In this document: piece by piece, positions 11,653 through 23,083 of the stretch | Position numbering within the stretch: the first letter of the stretch is position 1 | Layout: each line of letters starts with the position of its first letter | Assembly (NCBI GenBank): GCA_018287875.1 | Contig: JAGVVL010000027.1 | Span: 868,001-932,000 of the forward strand | Length of the DNA: 64,000 nucleotides | Reading direction: 5' to 3' | Source: Nigrospora sphaerica | Lineage: Eukaryota > Ascomycota > Sordariomycetes > Amphisphaeriales > Apiosporaceae | Notes under the pieces: generated by a model | Databases searched by the model: none | What the model was told of the DNA's origin: nothing | The model's input: the letters and a program-made list of their open reading frames with translations, nothing else | Made by a program: the position numbers and the translations under genes

Positions 11653-12617
11653 AATAAATCATATAGTGAAATACCTGTCTACTTAAATGCTAACTAAATA
11701 TCAGTGACTTTGAAGGTAGCTTAGCGGACCTCTTCGATAACTAGGAGGAACTTAATGTTGCCTATTCGCGTGGCGCTACTGTTACAGCGCGTCTGGACCA
11801 ACTGTCCGCTGAGGCATAAAGCAAAAGCTTCGGGAATGATCCACTTCCTAGGGTCATTCTGTCTAGTTCTGCACTATAAGGGCTACTCCTGCAGGGACTA
11901 ATCTGCCAGGCCGTAACAGCTATCTCTCACGATCCAGTCTAGGCTTTTGTATAGTGATGCTTATAAGGCCAAAATATAGCGACGTCGAGAGGTTATAGGA
12001 TACGTGTAAGGTATAGTAGTAGGCTAAATAGAGCAATACGGTGTTTCTCGTAGAAGTTAATTGATATGGTGATGACTGGGGTTCAAGGGAAAAGATGATG
12101 TATTCATTCAGCCGGCCACGAAGTGGCTGCCAGGGCAGGAAACTAGCTATGGTGCGGTCTCCCAGATAGGTAGGTGGGGCAACAGGACCCCTCCTTGACA
12201 AGGATACCGCACCTCATTATCTGGCTACATACACCAAAAACATGACGCACGAAAGGACTAGCACACGGAGGGGAAGGGAAGGGTGTATCTGAACTAGGGG
12301 ATAGCGACTGGCCGCCCCGGCACCGAACGAGAGGCGGTGCTCACACCCCAAGAAGGAAAGGAAAAGAGGCTATTCAGGCCTATAGGAGACAAGGCTCGGA
12401 GGATCGAGAAGTCGCGAACGAAGAGCATGGCATGATTCAGCCCACGTGGCAAGGTAAGACTACACAGGAAAGACGGGTCGGTAAAATATACCTACCTAGA
12501 AACGTGCTAGTCACGTCTAATGTCCCCTAAGGGACGTAGTGGCCACCGCCTTCGGCGGCAGCCTCAAGACGAATAAAACACACATACATACATAAATACA
12601 TACCCTGGCCATGCATC

Positions 12618-12665
12618 ACATGCCTTCTTCTACGCATCACTTTGACTCCATGCCTCACCTCACCA
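12618..12665 (+). repeat. Short dispersed repeat, family D, copy 1
   Basis: A 47-bp block around tgccttcttctacgcatcac recurs at 33473-33518 (same strand) and 52037-52083 (opposite strand) with only a few substitutions. Confidence 0.7.
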
Positions 12666-12793
12666 AAAGGTATTCAAGGTCGATTATTGGTACGAGTAGG
12701 TGCAAGATGGTGAGGATGGCTTACGGGTGTTGCGCCCAGCCCGGGACGAAATGCCGTTGTCTGACTTGAATAAGGGCTTGCCATACAAGGCGT

Positions 12794-12957
12794 GTCGCAC
12801 TGAAGGAGGCGTGGGAAGCGAAAGGTTCAAGGTTATCCATTAGAAATGACAAAAGAAAGTGCCAGAGATGGCAGACTATATACTTGTAGCTGGGGATTGC
12901 TCCCCACATGCTCCATAGGACCTACTGCAGGTACCAGTAGCTCCTCACGTGATCTCA
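12794..12957 (-). repeat. Dispersed LTR-like repeat, family B, copy 2
   Basis: The reverse complement matches 43262-43426 at roughly 75-80% by eye. It shares TCACGTGAGG at the head, GGAGCATGTGGGG, an AGTATATAG TATA-like box, CTAATGGA.AACCTTGAACC and CAGTGCGACA at the tail. The hydrophobic mini-ORF across it is a by-product of the repeat, not a gene. Confidence 0.75.
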
Positions 12958-13407
12958 GGGGCGAAACTAGTGATAGCCTCATATTGCCACAAGGCGGTTA
13001 CGCTCCTCCGTTGTGTTTCACGAGGAGCAGGCCAAGGCATTTGTCGAGCAGCAAGCCAAGATGCTGGCCCAGCCGAGGATAGAAATCCTACGTGAAGTTG
13101 CTCTCAGGATACGGGGTAAGCCTCCTTTTCCGGTGGGGAATTGCACGGCCACTCTAAACATCTACTCCGTCCGTCCTTATAAGAGCTCTAACACCCACCT
13201 TTGCGGGGCCGGTGGAGAACTAAGCCATTATGAGATGTCAGGGTCCTAATTTCCGGCGGGACAGGGCACCTTCTCACATGGTCGCATCAATGTAAGACAG
13301 TATTAAACACAATGGGTTGTAACGCTTAGCAAGCAGTCGCAAGAGACCTACCGCACCTTTGCACCTGGTGGGTAGTTACAAGCTGCCCGCCCTTGTTACA
13401 GCACGCC

Positions 13408-14914
13408 ATGGCCGCCCTCGACGTCATAATTATAGGTGGAGGACTGGCCGGCTCTTGCCTGGCCAATGGACTTTTGGGCAAGGCAAAAGATGCCGCAAAT
13501 GTGACCGTCTACGAGCGAGACAAGCGGGATTCGCAGCGGCACGGCTACCAAATACGCCTGGGGCCGTATGCGCTGATCGGATTCCGGGCATGCTTGACCG
13601 AGCGCCAATACACCGATCTGCTCCTTTGCTTTGGTCGATCCGGAGGGGTCGTCTCCTCGGCACCGGCCATCTTCGATACCAATATGAAGCTCGTTCTCGA
13701 CCTGAGCAAGTTCCCAGCGTACCACAAGAGCGCCCCCATCGGACGGGCTCGCCTGCGAAACTTTTTACAGGCGCCCCTCCTAGAGCACGACGTGGTGCAC
13801 CACGGCAAGACCTTTACGCATTACGAGGTCCTCGGGCCCGAGGGAGTGCCAGGCAGCAAAATCCGAGCTCATTTCGACGATGGCTCAAGTGCCGATTGCG
13901 ACATTCTGATCTCAGCTGAAGGCAGTGGGAGCCGAATCAACAGACAGGTGGGGTGCAACAACATCACCGAGACGTCGGCGATAGGGAACGGCGGCCTCTT
14001 GGGAAAATGCCACCTCTCGTGGCCAGTCCTCCGCGACCTGCCCCGTGGACTTGTGGAAAAAGGCACGATATACACGTCCGGCCCGAGCAACCAGCTGTTC
14101 GCCGCCGTCTACCTCCCCGACAACCTGGCCTCGCCCCCGCAGAAGGCGTCACAGCAGGCGGACTGGAAGGAGGCCGGAAAGCCGAGCGACTACGACGATG
14201 CTCAGGCCTCGCTGTTCGTGGCCTTCTCGTGGGAGGGGGGACTCCTGCCGCGCGAGGTAGTCAAACTGCCCGACCCCAAGGGCTACCTGCGACAGCGGAT
14301 GGCCGAGGCGAATTGGCACCCCGATTTCATGAAGCTCATCGACGCCCTGGAGCCCGACGCGCTGCAGGCCGTCCCCTTGCGTCAGGCCACCGACACGCCC
14401 GTGGACTGGCGGCGGCGGCGGCGGACCGAGGCACGCGCCGCGGATCCCAGCATCGCCCACCCGCGCGTCTGGCTCATGGGCGATGCCATCCACCCGATGC
14501 TTCCGACCCGGGGCATGGGGGCCAACAACGCCCTCCGCGACGCGGCCGATGCGCTCGGCCCGCTGCTCGAGCTGGCCCGGCAGAAGGCAGCCCGCGGACA
14601 TGTGACGAACGAAGATGTGCAGGCGCAGCTAGCCGTGTACGAGACGGCCATGATTCCCCGCGCCATGAGCTGGGTTAAGACGAGCGGCCAGTCAGGAGTG
14701 CGTTGCTTCTCTCCCCTCATTCTCTACACGTCTTTCCCAGCCCCCGAACCACACTGACTCGAATTGTATGCTTTAGTTACCGGATCTGCAAAGCGCTCGA
14801 GGCAAGGTCATCGTTGTGGGTGTACGTCTTCTGCTCGCAGTCGTGAGCGTTGCCATGAAAATCGCCGGAAAGCTGGGCTGGAAACCGAAGGACGAAGCCC
14901 CTGAACTTCCTTGA
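13408..14914 (+). CDS. FAD-dependent monooxygenase (PHBH/UbiH-like)
   Basis: Flavoprotein hydroxylase using NAD(P)H and oxygen. Two exons, 13408-14697 and 14777-14914, joined over a 79-bp intron (GTGCGT...TTTAG), give 475 aa. Without splicing the frame would stop at 14757 in an unrelated tail; splicing adds the usual hydrophobic C-terminus (KVIVVGVRLLLAVVSV) ending DEAPELP, which is common in these fungal enzymes. Motifs are the Rossmann dinucleotide site IIIGGGLAGSCLA (residues 6-18), the DG-type DILISAEGSGSRI (about 170) and the second FAD motif LMGDAIHPMLPTRGMGAN (about 355). The start is the second in-frame ATG (gccATGG), placing the Rossmann motif at the very N-terminus. Substrate is unknown. 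Together with the nearby P450 and hydrolases it may act in a shared pathway (inference). Confidence 0.88.
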
Positions 14915-15486
14915 GCTTCCCTGAGCTCCCCGACTCGGCTATATGATGCGCCCTGTGCATCGCCTTTCCACTACCTGGAGACAGGGAGCACATATTAACG
15001 GGGTGTAAGGCACCGCCCCACCCTGCCTCACGAAGCAGAATTCAAAGGCGCCCTGGCGGGTTGTTACTGTAGGCGTTTTGAAGAGAGACGCTTTCATGAC
15101 ACTGAGTGAGTGCGCGCGTTAGATGTGCTGGAGTGACAAGCGGGGGGAAGACACACCACCGGCAGTGGCAGGTATCTTGAGCACACAGCCCAGGCATGTT
15201 TAGTACTTACTCAACGCGAATAGTCTGCTTGCTTAACGTCGCAGGCGATCCCAACGTCGCCGTCTCTATATCTCAATATCAAGTCAATGCTGTGGGACTG
15301 CATCATCCCCACGTGGCTAGCTCGAGGTGTTGCGGCAGGACATCGGATTGATTCTCGCTCGAATGCTAGAGACGACCACCGACTCCGGCGGCGGCGCTTA
15401 TTGCGGATTCAAGGCCGAATCATGACTGCAGCGCCCTTGCAACATGGAACGAGAAGTTATCTGAACAAAAAATGAATTTCTCGTAT
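14915..15486. other. Intergenic, convergent 3' ends
   Basis: Lies between the stop of the monooxygenase and the stop of the F-box gene on the other strand. No ORF with family resemblance. It should hold both polyadenylation regions; no canonical signal stands out. Confidence 0.4.
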
Positions 15487-17001
15487 TCATCTCAGAAAGA
15501 CCAAATGCCCAGAGCGAGTTCGTTTTCCCCAACCTGTCTTTTCCAGTTCCAGATCTAGCCCCGCTGCGCCATCCAACTGAACGTTCTCAAGTCTCGCCAG
15601 CCGTAGGCTCGAGAGGACGCCTTGGACGCTGTTTTGCACCCATTCATGCTCATCATAACCGCTGTACAGACGCAGAGATTCCAGTGAGTCCGGCAGCAGA
15701 TGCTCCAGGCTCTCCTGAGAAACCGCATTAACTTGAGCGTCGTCGTTGTCATCAGTGGCGTTGTCGTCGTCCTCTTCGTCACCCACTCTGTCCAGCCCCT
15801 GCAGTTCGTCTTCGCTACCAAGCAGGACGTCTAAAGGCAGCGATAGACGCTTCAGACACCGCAGCGCCCGTAGGTCGCCTACTTTCCCCGTCGTATCGCC
15901 CTCCTCGTACGAGAAAGATTCCCGGCAATCCAGGTCCAGGACCTCGAGCCCCGTTCCGTGCGCTCTGAGACCCTCGCCGAGCTGGTCAAAATCGAGGTCG
16001 CTGTCGCCTACAGTGGACGGCCCCCAGCATATTTCCAACGTCCGCAGGCCGGGACATGCACGCAGCAGATCACAGATGCCCGCGGCCTCGGCGATTGAGT
16101 AATCCAGGTGCAAATGGCGGAGGGAACTCGATGGTCTCGGTGAGTCGCTAGCTGCTGTGGATGATAACGTGGTGTCGAGGTCCACCGAGAATCCGCGAAA
16201 GGTCCGGAGTCGGGGCAGAAGGAACAAGTCCTGGAGGGGTCTCAGGCGCACCGCAAACTCGGTGTCTTGCATGCTGATACGAAACTCTTCCAATTTTGAC
16301 AGGGGCTTACTGGGCCACCGCTGGGGAGAAGCCACTACCGTAGGGACCCCTGACTTGGGTCGTTCCAACAAAAGGGTCTCTCGCATCTCGGGTTGTGAAA
16401 CTTGGTGACCCGCGGCAGGTTCCTCAGCCCCCCCCGCGACGGTGTGTCGAAGCACCGATAGCAGCAGTGGGTTATTATTGCGCGTGGAAAGCTCCAGCGT
16501 CTTGAGGTTGGGTAGGAGCGAGATGCAATGGGCGAACCAGATGTCGGCGGAGTCCTCGGGCCACTCGGGGCCGTCCCGCAAGCCCGCGAGCCGGGCTCCG
16601 ATCTCCCCGGGAGGTCTCGGCCCCCCCAGCGGCAACGGGGCTTCGTAGTAGGGCAGGACGAGGGCGGCCAGCTCGTCCCGCGCGAAGACGCCCTCGCCCA
16701 AGTCCACGTTTTCCACGTAATTGGCAAGGCGCGGGCACGCCTGCAGCGTACGTAGCAGCCTCTCCTGCGTCCTCGGCGACATCGCCGCTGGCAAGCTGCG
16801 GTACAAGACCGGACAAGCCAGACGCAGGAACCGCGACGAGGCGCAGCACAGACTTGCTAGGGCTGTTGGGCCCTGTGCCGCTTGCTTACCGCACGGCGCG
16901 GCGTTGCCCGCCTCTTGCCCACCGGATCGCATAGCGTTGCTCCGGGGATTTTCGAGTTGGTTGCAGATCTGCACCCATATATGGTCTGGGAGGTCTCGCA
17001 T
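15487..17001 (-). CDS. F-box / leucine-rich-repeat-like protein
   Basis: Single-exon gene, 504 aa. Residues 2-20 (RDLPDHIWVQICNQLEN) fit the start of an F-box, which binds Skp1 in SCF ubiquitin ligases. The box is stretched by a low-complexity insert (about 20-45) before LCCASSRFLRLACPVLYRSL. The rest shows irregular leucine-rich segments (LPNLKTLELS, LPRLRTFRGFSVDL, LRHLHLDYSI, CPGLRTLEICWG, LEVLDLDC, LKRLSLPL, LESLRLYSGY) typical of fungal F-box/LRR substrate adaptors. An acidic run (DEEDDDNATDDNDD, about 425-438) interrupts the repeats. It is encoded on the minus strand behind the MBL-fold gene. Target is unknown. Confidence 0.75.
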   Translation of the reverse strand: MRDLPDHIWVQICNQLENPRSNAMRSGGQEAGNAAPCGKQAAQGPTALASLCCASSRFLRLACPVLYRSLPAAMSPRTQERLLRTLQACPRLANYVENVDLGEGVFARDELAALVLPYYEAPLPLGGPRPPGEIGARLAGLRDGPEWPEDSADIWFAHCISLLPNLKTLELSTRNNNPLLLSVLRHTVAGGAEEPAAGHQVSQPEMRETLLLERPKSGVPTVVASPQRWPSKPLSKLEEFRISMQDTEFAVRLRPLQDLFLLPRLRTFRGFSVDLDTTLSSTAASDSPRPSSSLRHLHLDYSIAEAAGICDLLRACPGLRTLEICWGPSTVGDSDLDFDQLGEGLRAHGTGLEVLDLDCRESFSYEEGDTTGKVGDLRALRCLKRLSLPLDVLLGSEDELQGLDRVGDEEDDDNATDDNDDAQVNAVSQESLEHLLPDSLESLRLYSGYDEHEWVQNSVQGVLSSLRLARLENVQLDGAAGLDLELEKTGWGKRTRSGHLVFLR

Positions 17002-17423
17002 TCTGCTGTTCTTTGTAGAGGCGTTGGAGCGAAGCCCAGGAATTACAAAGAGGGAGAAGTAAGCTTGCCAGTACTTGTTAGGTGGAACTTTCAGAGCTGG
17101 CCGGATGTTATTGAAGATATTTATCTTGAGAAGGATGGGCTGAAAGATGCAATTAGTTCGAGTAGGTGCTAATGAGGTTCTCTAGGCAGCAGCTTGGTCC
17201 GTAGACCAATGAACAGGAACAATATAAGTGGAGACATAAGCACCCATTCCTACCTATAACACTCAGCAACTCATTTGGACTGGCTAGCGGGACTATTCTT
17301 GAAAAGAGAAATCTCCCCATATGCCTCTTTCACGATCGAAGCGGGAAGCTTGTGGCTTGAAATAACGGATGTTCTGTGGGATAGATGTTTAGGTTCTTCA
17401 CTCGGTCACTTGGAAACATTTGT

Positions 17424-18649
17424 CTACAAGTCCAATGTGACTATCTCGGCGTGCTTCAGATCCATTACTCTGGACCGCGTTTCTGCCTTGACTGCTGCCG
17501 TGGCGGCCGCCGTATCGATTCGGTACGGTGGAATGCAACTGTTCAGAGTATGTCAGTCGTTGTTCTCCTGTTGCCTGGTTGGAACTGTCGGCCCACCCAC
17601 CTGTCGTCATGTAAAGCCCAGATGACCGTCGACGGGCTCCCCAGCCACTTGACCTCCTTGACGGCGAACTGAGCGGCGGAGCCGTCAAAGGGCCGTCCGT
17701 TGAGGTTGGCCCGGCCCGCTATGGCCAGGATGGCCACGTCGGGTTTGGGCTGCATGTCCTTCATGACGCCCTCGTAGGCGCCCAGGTGGGCACTCCAGAG
17801 CAGGGCCTTGTCTCCAACGACGAAGTTGAACGCCAGTTGGCCGCCGTCGCAGTGGGAAAACACGTTGCGCTTCCGGTCCCCGACGTAGTCGACGAACGAG
17901 CGCTGGCCGTCGCTGAGTTTCTCGGGCGCGACGAGCTCGCCGAGACGCAGGAGGCCGTGCCTCATTCCATACGTGATGTCCAGGGTACAGGTGTAGGGCG
18001 TGGCGGCACCGGTGTATACGGTGGCGGTATCGATGACCTCGGGGTGGCCTTCGGGCATCAGGCAGTGCAGCGAGGGCCAGACGTGCACCGAGAGGGCCGC
18101 CAGGGTGTGCAGCGGCACAATGGGAGCTCCGGGGGGGCCGGCGGCCCGCGTCGACGCATTTTCCCGAGCCTGCTGGCGGACCGTGCGCGTGAACAGGGGG
18201 ATCCGCTCACCGCCGGCCACGGGCACGAGCTGCTCCTCGGGAACGCCTGCGTTCCGGAGGCAGTGAATGGCCTCGCTGTTGGCAATCACGATGGCGCCCG
18301 TCCGTATGGCGATGCGGTCGGCCCCTGGAAGGCTTGGCCAAATTGTTGGTACCACGAACGGCGGAGCACGCGGTTCAAGAAGGGTGTGGACTGACTTACT
18401 GGTCGAAGTGAGCATGGGAGATGAAGATGTAGTCTGCCACGGTCACGTCGTCCACCGCAAGGTACTTGGGCAGGACGGATGGCTTGTCGAGCCATGTGTC
18501 CAGGAAAATGGTGACGCCTCGGGTCCGAAGCCGAAATGTTGTCGCGCCTGTGTTTGTGGACGTTAGTAGGTGAGAGCACGTATCGGTGGAGGGACGACCT
18601 CACCGAACCACTCAATGGTGGTAGGGGGGTTGAGTTTTGGGTGGGACAT
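17424..18649 (-). CDS. Metallo-beta-lactamase-fold hydrolase
   Basis: Zinc hydrolase of the MBL superfamily. Four exons on the minus strand: 18649-18604, 18547-18400, 18332-17601 and 17538-17424, giving 346 aa. Splicing is needed for the catalytic motif: exon 2 ends SHAHFD and exon 3, using the AAG acceptor at 18333, supplies HLPGADR, making the H-x-H-x-D-H zinc site. The last intron joins WALHDD to SCIPPYRIDT and the C-terminal TRSRVMDL. These residues match fungal L-ascorbate-lactonase-like or UlaG-like MBL proteins. Further metal ligands are likely in SLHCLMPEGH and the SAHLG region. No signal peptide, so probably cytosolic. It is divergent from the dual zinc-finger regulator across a 530-bp shared promoter, suggesting co-regulation. 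Substrate unknown. Confidence 0.82.
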
Positions 18650-19181
18650 TGTTTCGGCTATTGTTTGTTGCTGTCATGAACGAAAGACCCTGCAGTTCTG
18701 TAACGGAACCCTGGAATGAAGCCCATTTACAGCAGAGCCGCGCATCCATGGCCAGATACAGCAACCGTACCTAAATACATCGTCTCCAGCGGGCAGGGCA
18801 GGAGGACTACAAGAAGTACAAGCACCACCCTTAGTTTGGCGAATTCCGCCATGGGCCGGCGGGGGTGGGGCTCCAGCTGGCCCGGCGGGGGCCGGACGAG
18901 GGCCGTCCTGGAAATGATGGAATCCATCTTTACGCACCCTGCACCTCTCGCGCGATTCTTACCACCGTCGCGAACGAATCCCGCCCTGCGCCGTATAGAA
19001 CGCCATCGAGAACGCCATCGTCATCACTTTGCGGCTCCTCAAACCGGCTCCAGCGGGGTCAATGCCTGTGTGGTACCCATCCTTGTCACCCCCCGCTTCC
19101 GTGCCGTTGCGACGGGTGCGGAGCCGAAGCTGGGCTTGAGCATCCGCGCCAAAACGCGTCCCGTACCGCGACCAGCGGGCC
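18650..19181. promoter_or_regulatory. Divergent promoter interval, MBL hydrolase / dual zinc-finger regulator
   Basis: A 532-bp region between two head-to-head genes. No ORF here has family support. The shared position makes it the natural site for common control of the two genes; no specific binding motif was recognised. Confidence 0.4.
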
Positions 19182-22104
19182 ATGGCGTCCAACCCGGCGA
19201 GCTTGACATGCGACCACTGCGGGGTGACGTTCCTGCGGAGAGAGCACAGGGACAGGCACCTACGGAGGCATTCCGGCGTCAAACCGTTCCAATGCGATGT
19301 CTGCCACAAATCTTTCGCCAGGAGGTACGTCTCTTGTGCTCGCCCGGCGGTCGCAAGACCTCGGCTCGCCCCCCCCCCCCCCCCCCGCACGGCCTGGCTT
19401 CTTGCTAATCTGGGAGCTTGGTGTGCTTGCGTAGCGACACCCTCGTCCGCCACAGCAACCTTCACCGCCACGAAGACCAGACACGCAGCACGCCACGCCG
19501 CTGCGCCCAGGCTTGTCTCTCCTGTGCTAGGCTCAAGCAGCGCTGCCCGGGGGGCCTGCCATGCACGCGATGTCAGGCCATAGGAACTGAGTGCACATAC
19601 AGCCCAGCCAAGGCGACGAGTCCCCAGGCTCTCCTCTCCCCTCAGACGAGCGACACGCCTGGCAGTCTGATCGGGCCGCCCAGCGCGCCCCAGTTTGATC
19701 GACGCAGTACCGCTCTCGAATTGACGGCGTCTTTCCTCGCGACAAGCAAGCCCCCGCAGCCCGCGGAGCCAAATGGGTTGCACCCCGATGCCGTCACTCC
19801 TACGAGCAATCGCTATGACACCTCGTCCATTTCTCCTGCCCATGCCGCCCACCCGAACGCCGCCCCCACAGTCTTGGCCTCTTCCTCGCTAGAAGGCGAC
19901 TCGGCTTTCCATGTTCCTGATCTGTGGGACCCCTCCTTGTTTCTCCACGGAAACACAGGCCTAGGCGGGTTTACCCCCGACTGGGACACCATGGCAGCCT
20001 ACTTTCCCTTCTGTCCGGCGCCAGACGGGCTGGGTGAGGTACTAGGCACTCAATACGATCGTGTAAACCACGGCCAGCAGCGTGGCGTCGAGGCACACAG
20101 CCGCCCGCCGGCCTTCCACATGCCGACCCAAGCGACGCCAGTTTCCTCTGGCGATTGGTTACATCAGCCCGCGTCTGCTCAGTCGTCAGGCCCAGATCTG
20201 GCCTTCCAAGCCACGACCGGCTCCCGTTTGGATGGTGACTCTCCTTATCGACGATTCCCACAGACGCATGATATCCACCTGCAGATGGCCGAGGCCGAGT
20301 CGTTCGGCCACGTCCGAAATATTCCCAGCCGAGCATACAAAGGAGCACAGAAATTCTACGCGGCCCAGTGCCAAGACCCAACGGCATGTTTCATCCCTGT
20401 GCGACTTGTTTGCGTATTCGTCGACCTCTACTTTGAATACTTCGACCCCCAATTTCCCTTCTTGCATGTCTCGCATCTTGAGGCTGAGGAGCTCCCTTGG
20501 ATCCTCCTGCTGGCCACGGCGGCTATCGGAAGCAACTATTCAGGACTCGACGGCATACACGACTTCACCTCCATACTTTGCGACCTGCTGGACAGGGCAG
20601 TTGACCAAGAAGTACGCCACCATCCTCGTCCTCCGAGCTTTCTTGATGCTAATTGGTGGGCATATTTAGGCCATAGCGCAGGTAATCCGGCCGACCAAGT
20701 CTCTCATCCAGTGCGCCTTTCTACGCCACGTCCACTTCACGTTCAGTGGCTTGCACAAAAAGATAATTTTCACCCAGTACAAGAGATACATGCTTGTTGC
20801 CATGTGTCGCGACCTGATGTCTAAACAGACAGGCAAGAGAACAGCCTCGACGAGTGCTCTTGCTCCCCACGACGAATGGGCCGCCTGGCTTGCAATCGAA
20901 GAAGACGTACGCCTCATAGGCTGTGTCTATAGTGAGTTTGTGCGCCTCGCTATGAATGGATGTAGTGGAACTAACGGTATTAGTGCTCCAATGCATCCTT
21001 TTCTTGTTCATGGACGTCCCCACAGACTTCAATCTCTCCGATTTCACGCAGCAAATGCCTTGTAACAGCCGTTTATGGTATTCCAAGGACGTGCATGACT
21101 GGCGCTCGAAGCAGAATGAGTCACGAGGTCAGTTGGGCTCGCACAATATCCGTGATTGACTTCCTTGGTACTCACCCTGACTGACGTGATTAGCTGGCCA
21201 AACGCAGCCTGAACCACCCCAAGGAGCCCCCGTATTAAAGGCTGAGTACGATCCTTTTCTGTCGAGGATGAGCCTGCTAGCGCTGTACGTAAATGGGAAA
21301 AACATCCAACGCCAACGGCGCTCATCAGTGTTCTTGATGTCTTCGTTTGGTGTACACCTCAAAACAATGAGCGGCAGCACCCTCGAGACGCCAGTTGATT
21401 GTCCTAGCATGGAAATTGACGGTGTCGGGGTCGAAAATCCACTCTTGGACGAGGCCGTCAACCACCTCGTCTTTAAGACGTGGGAACCAGTTCCGGGCCG
21501 CAGCCACCAAGTTGAAACCCTCCCGCATATGCTGGGGATTCTCCGCTCCGTCTCGCTGCGAACTTTGCACGCCGGAACAGGCTGGCGAACGGACGTGGCA
21601 CAGATGACACGGTTGAAGGTGCAGTTTCAAGAGTTTCTTGAGCGCGACGGAGCGCAGGCAAGGAAATGCATGTGGCACGCCGCTTGCATTTTCCAGTCGG
21701 TCCAGAGTACGCAACGTTTTGCGTGCTACGATGTGTACAGCTTCGGCATGGCCACCTGCTACATGGTGCTTTACATCGAGTTGTTACGGCGGACGCCGTC
21801 CTCCTCTGGACCGCGGCGGCGTATTGTGCGACTGGACCAGCTTTCTAGCCGGGAGGACGTCCATCAGTGGATCCAGAGCGGCGGCGACGCTGACATCCAC
21901 TTGACGAATGTGGGTATCCTGGATGGTCCGGATGCTCTCGCCCGCCTGCTACGGGCGACGGAGAAAGCCCTGGTGGGCCAAATCGCCTGGAGCGTCTTTT
22001 CGAGAGTTTGGGCGAGGCTCATGGTGCAAATGCGCCACGGGGAAAAGCTTGCAGTACGTACCGAGGATTACAACGAGGCCGAGGATCGGGAGTCCGACAA
22101 ATAA
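19182..22104 (+). CDS. Transcription factor with two C2H2 fingers plus a Zn2Cys6 cluster
   Basis: Nuclear regulator, 878 aa from five exons: 19182-19324, 19435-20611, 20670-20931, 20984-21127 and 21194-22104. Finger 1 is CDHCGVTFLRREHRDRHLRRH. Finger 2 is split by intron 1, joining FQCDVCHKSFAR to SDTLVRHSNLHRH. The Zn2Cys6 cluster follows at once: CLSCARLKQRCPGGLPCTRCQAIGTECTYS, six cysteines in correct spacing. Residues from about 310 onward form a fungal-specific transcription factor domain (FDPQFPFLHVSH, then SKQTG and CVYMLQCILFLFMDVP). Intron 1 contains an 18-base C homopolymer (19369-19386). The C2H2+Zn2Cys6 tandem is a known but minor fungal class. It sits among oxidoreductases and hydrolases it may control (inference). 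Confidence 0.88.
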
Positions 22105-22228
22105 TGTTGGAAGTACCCCGTCACACCACCCACTAACTGGGTCGCTCACCGTGTGTATGAGAGCGTCTTGCCTCCCCCCGGCGCCGATGCTTCTTCAGTC
22201 AGATTCGTTACTACCGTTCAACAGATAA

Positions 22229-22505
22229 ATGTCCATTCTCAATCCAAAGGACTGGACTGAAACCCTGTCTCACCGGCCTTCTCCCGAGATCATCAACTCA
22301 GGGACCACTGCGCCATTAACGAGCCATGGCTCCCAAACCGCCTTCATCCAACCCAAGGTAAGCAAATATTTTGATCTCATGACTCCATGTATTCATCCCT
22401 GATAATATATTGTCTTTTCAGTTCTTAAGACGGGGGCTAGACTGGTCATGTGACTTTCGTTTGGAATATTTGCTCTCGGAGGCCGCCCCGGCGCGAAAGG
22501 GCTGA
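22229..22505 (+). CDS. Possible small spliced gene or 5' gene fragment
   Basis: ATG 22229 opens 43 codons ending QPK at 22357, followed by a textbook intron (GTAAGC 22358, TTTTCAG ending 22421) and an in-phase second exon to TGA 22503-22505, 70 aa in all. The first exon (NPKDWTETLSHRPSPEIINS) has the look of a conserved fungal N-terminus; after about 50 residues the resemblance ends. I do not recognise the family. It may be the truncated start of a lost gene or a real short protein. Support is only the intron and the frame. Confidence 0.3.
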
Positions 22506-22977
22506 AGAGGCTCAGGGCCTCGTTCTCTTATCATGGTTTAGGCCGGTTGCTTCTCTGCGTGTGGCTGAGCGGCCCAGCATCGCCATGGTGACCCCTCTGA
22601 GCCCCCTTCAGCCGCAGCGGACATAGCGCCCGTTGTCCGAGTCATGCACCGCACCCAGGGACAGAAGAGTTCTCCAACGTGACGTGGTACGCCGCCGGCA
22701 GCAGCGCGGAAATGTTTTAACGGTGTTACTTTGGGTACAAACCTTAGCATCGCAGCGTCGGCCCATCTCTCCGCTTCTGCATGGTAGCAAAAGGCCTAGC
22801 ACAGATTCCTTCGTGCAGATTCGGGTTTTCAATCTTCTGCGCCACCGGCCGCAGCCACTACTTCCCGTGCCAGGCGGGCATGGATTTCGAGAGCGAGAGC
22901 GAGGCTCGGAGCAAGCCTCCACCGTCCAGATGCGGTGCAGTGTTGGTCGACTTGGATGGGCCGTTTCCATCGCGGCG
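22506..22977. other. Intergenic upstream of the TAP-like hydrolase
   Basis: Nothing coding recognised. GC-rich in the first half. The interval holds the promoter of the gene starting at 23084. Confidence 0.4.
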
Positions 22978-22985
22978 TATAAATG
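22978..22985 (+). promoter_or_regulatory. TATA box of the TAP-like hydrolase gene
   Basis: tataaatg, about 105 bp upstream of ATG 23084 and preceded by a GC-rich stretch, fits a fungal core promoter. Confidence 0.5.
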
Positions 22986-23083
22986 AAGCTGGCTCTGCGA
23001 GCCAAAAATTCGGATCGATCGGTCAGACCTCACTTTGCAATTTTCCACTTACACATCCATTCCAACACCCCAACGCGATCACA

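Larger units (their letters stand above)
11207..13407. other. Gene-free, repeat-bearing interval
   Basis: About 2.2 kb without a supported gene. It is locally AT-rich with many CTAG tetramers (11230-11460) and contains two copies of the family B repeat (11507-11652 plus, 12794-12957 minus), one copy of the 47-bp family D repeat (12618-12665) and a short acata microsatellite near 12580. It looks like accumulated transposon debris. Confidence 0.5.

Noticed and set aside
12721..12909. 62-codon minus-strand ORF
   Set aside because: It lies inside a family B repeat copy and recurs, altered, at 43212-43457; it is repeat sequence, not a gene.
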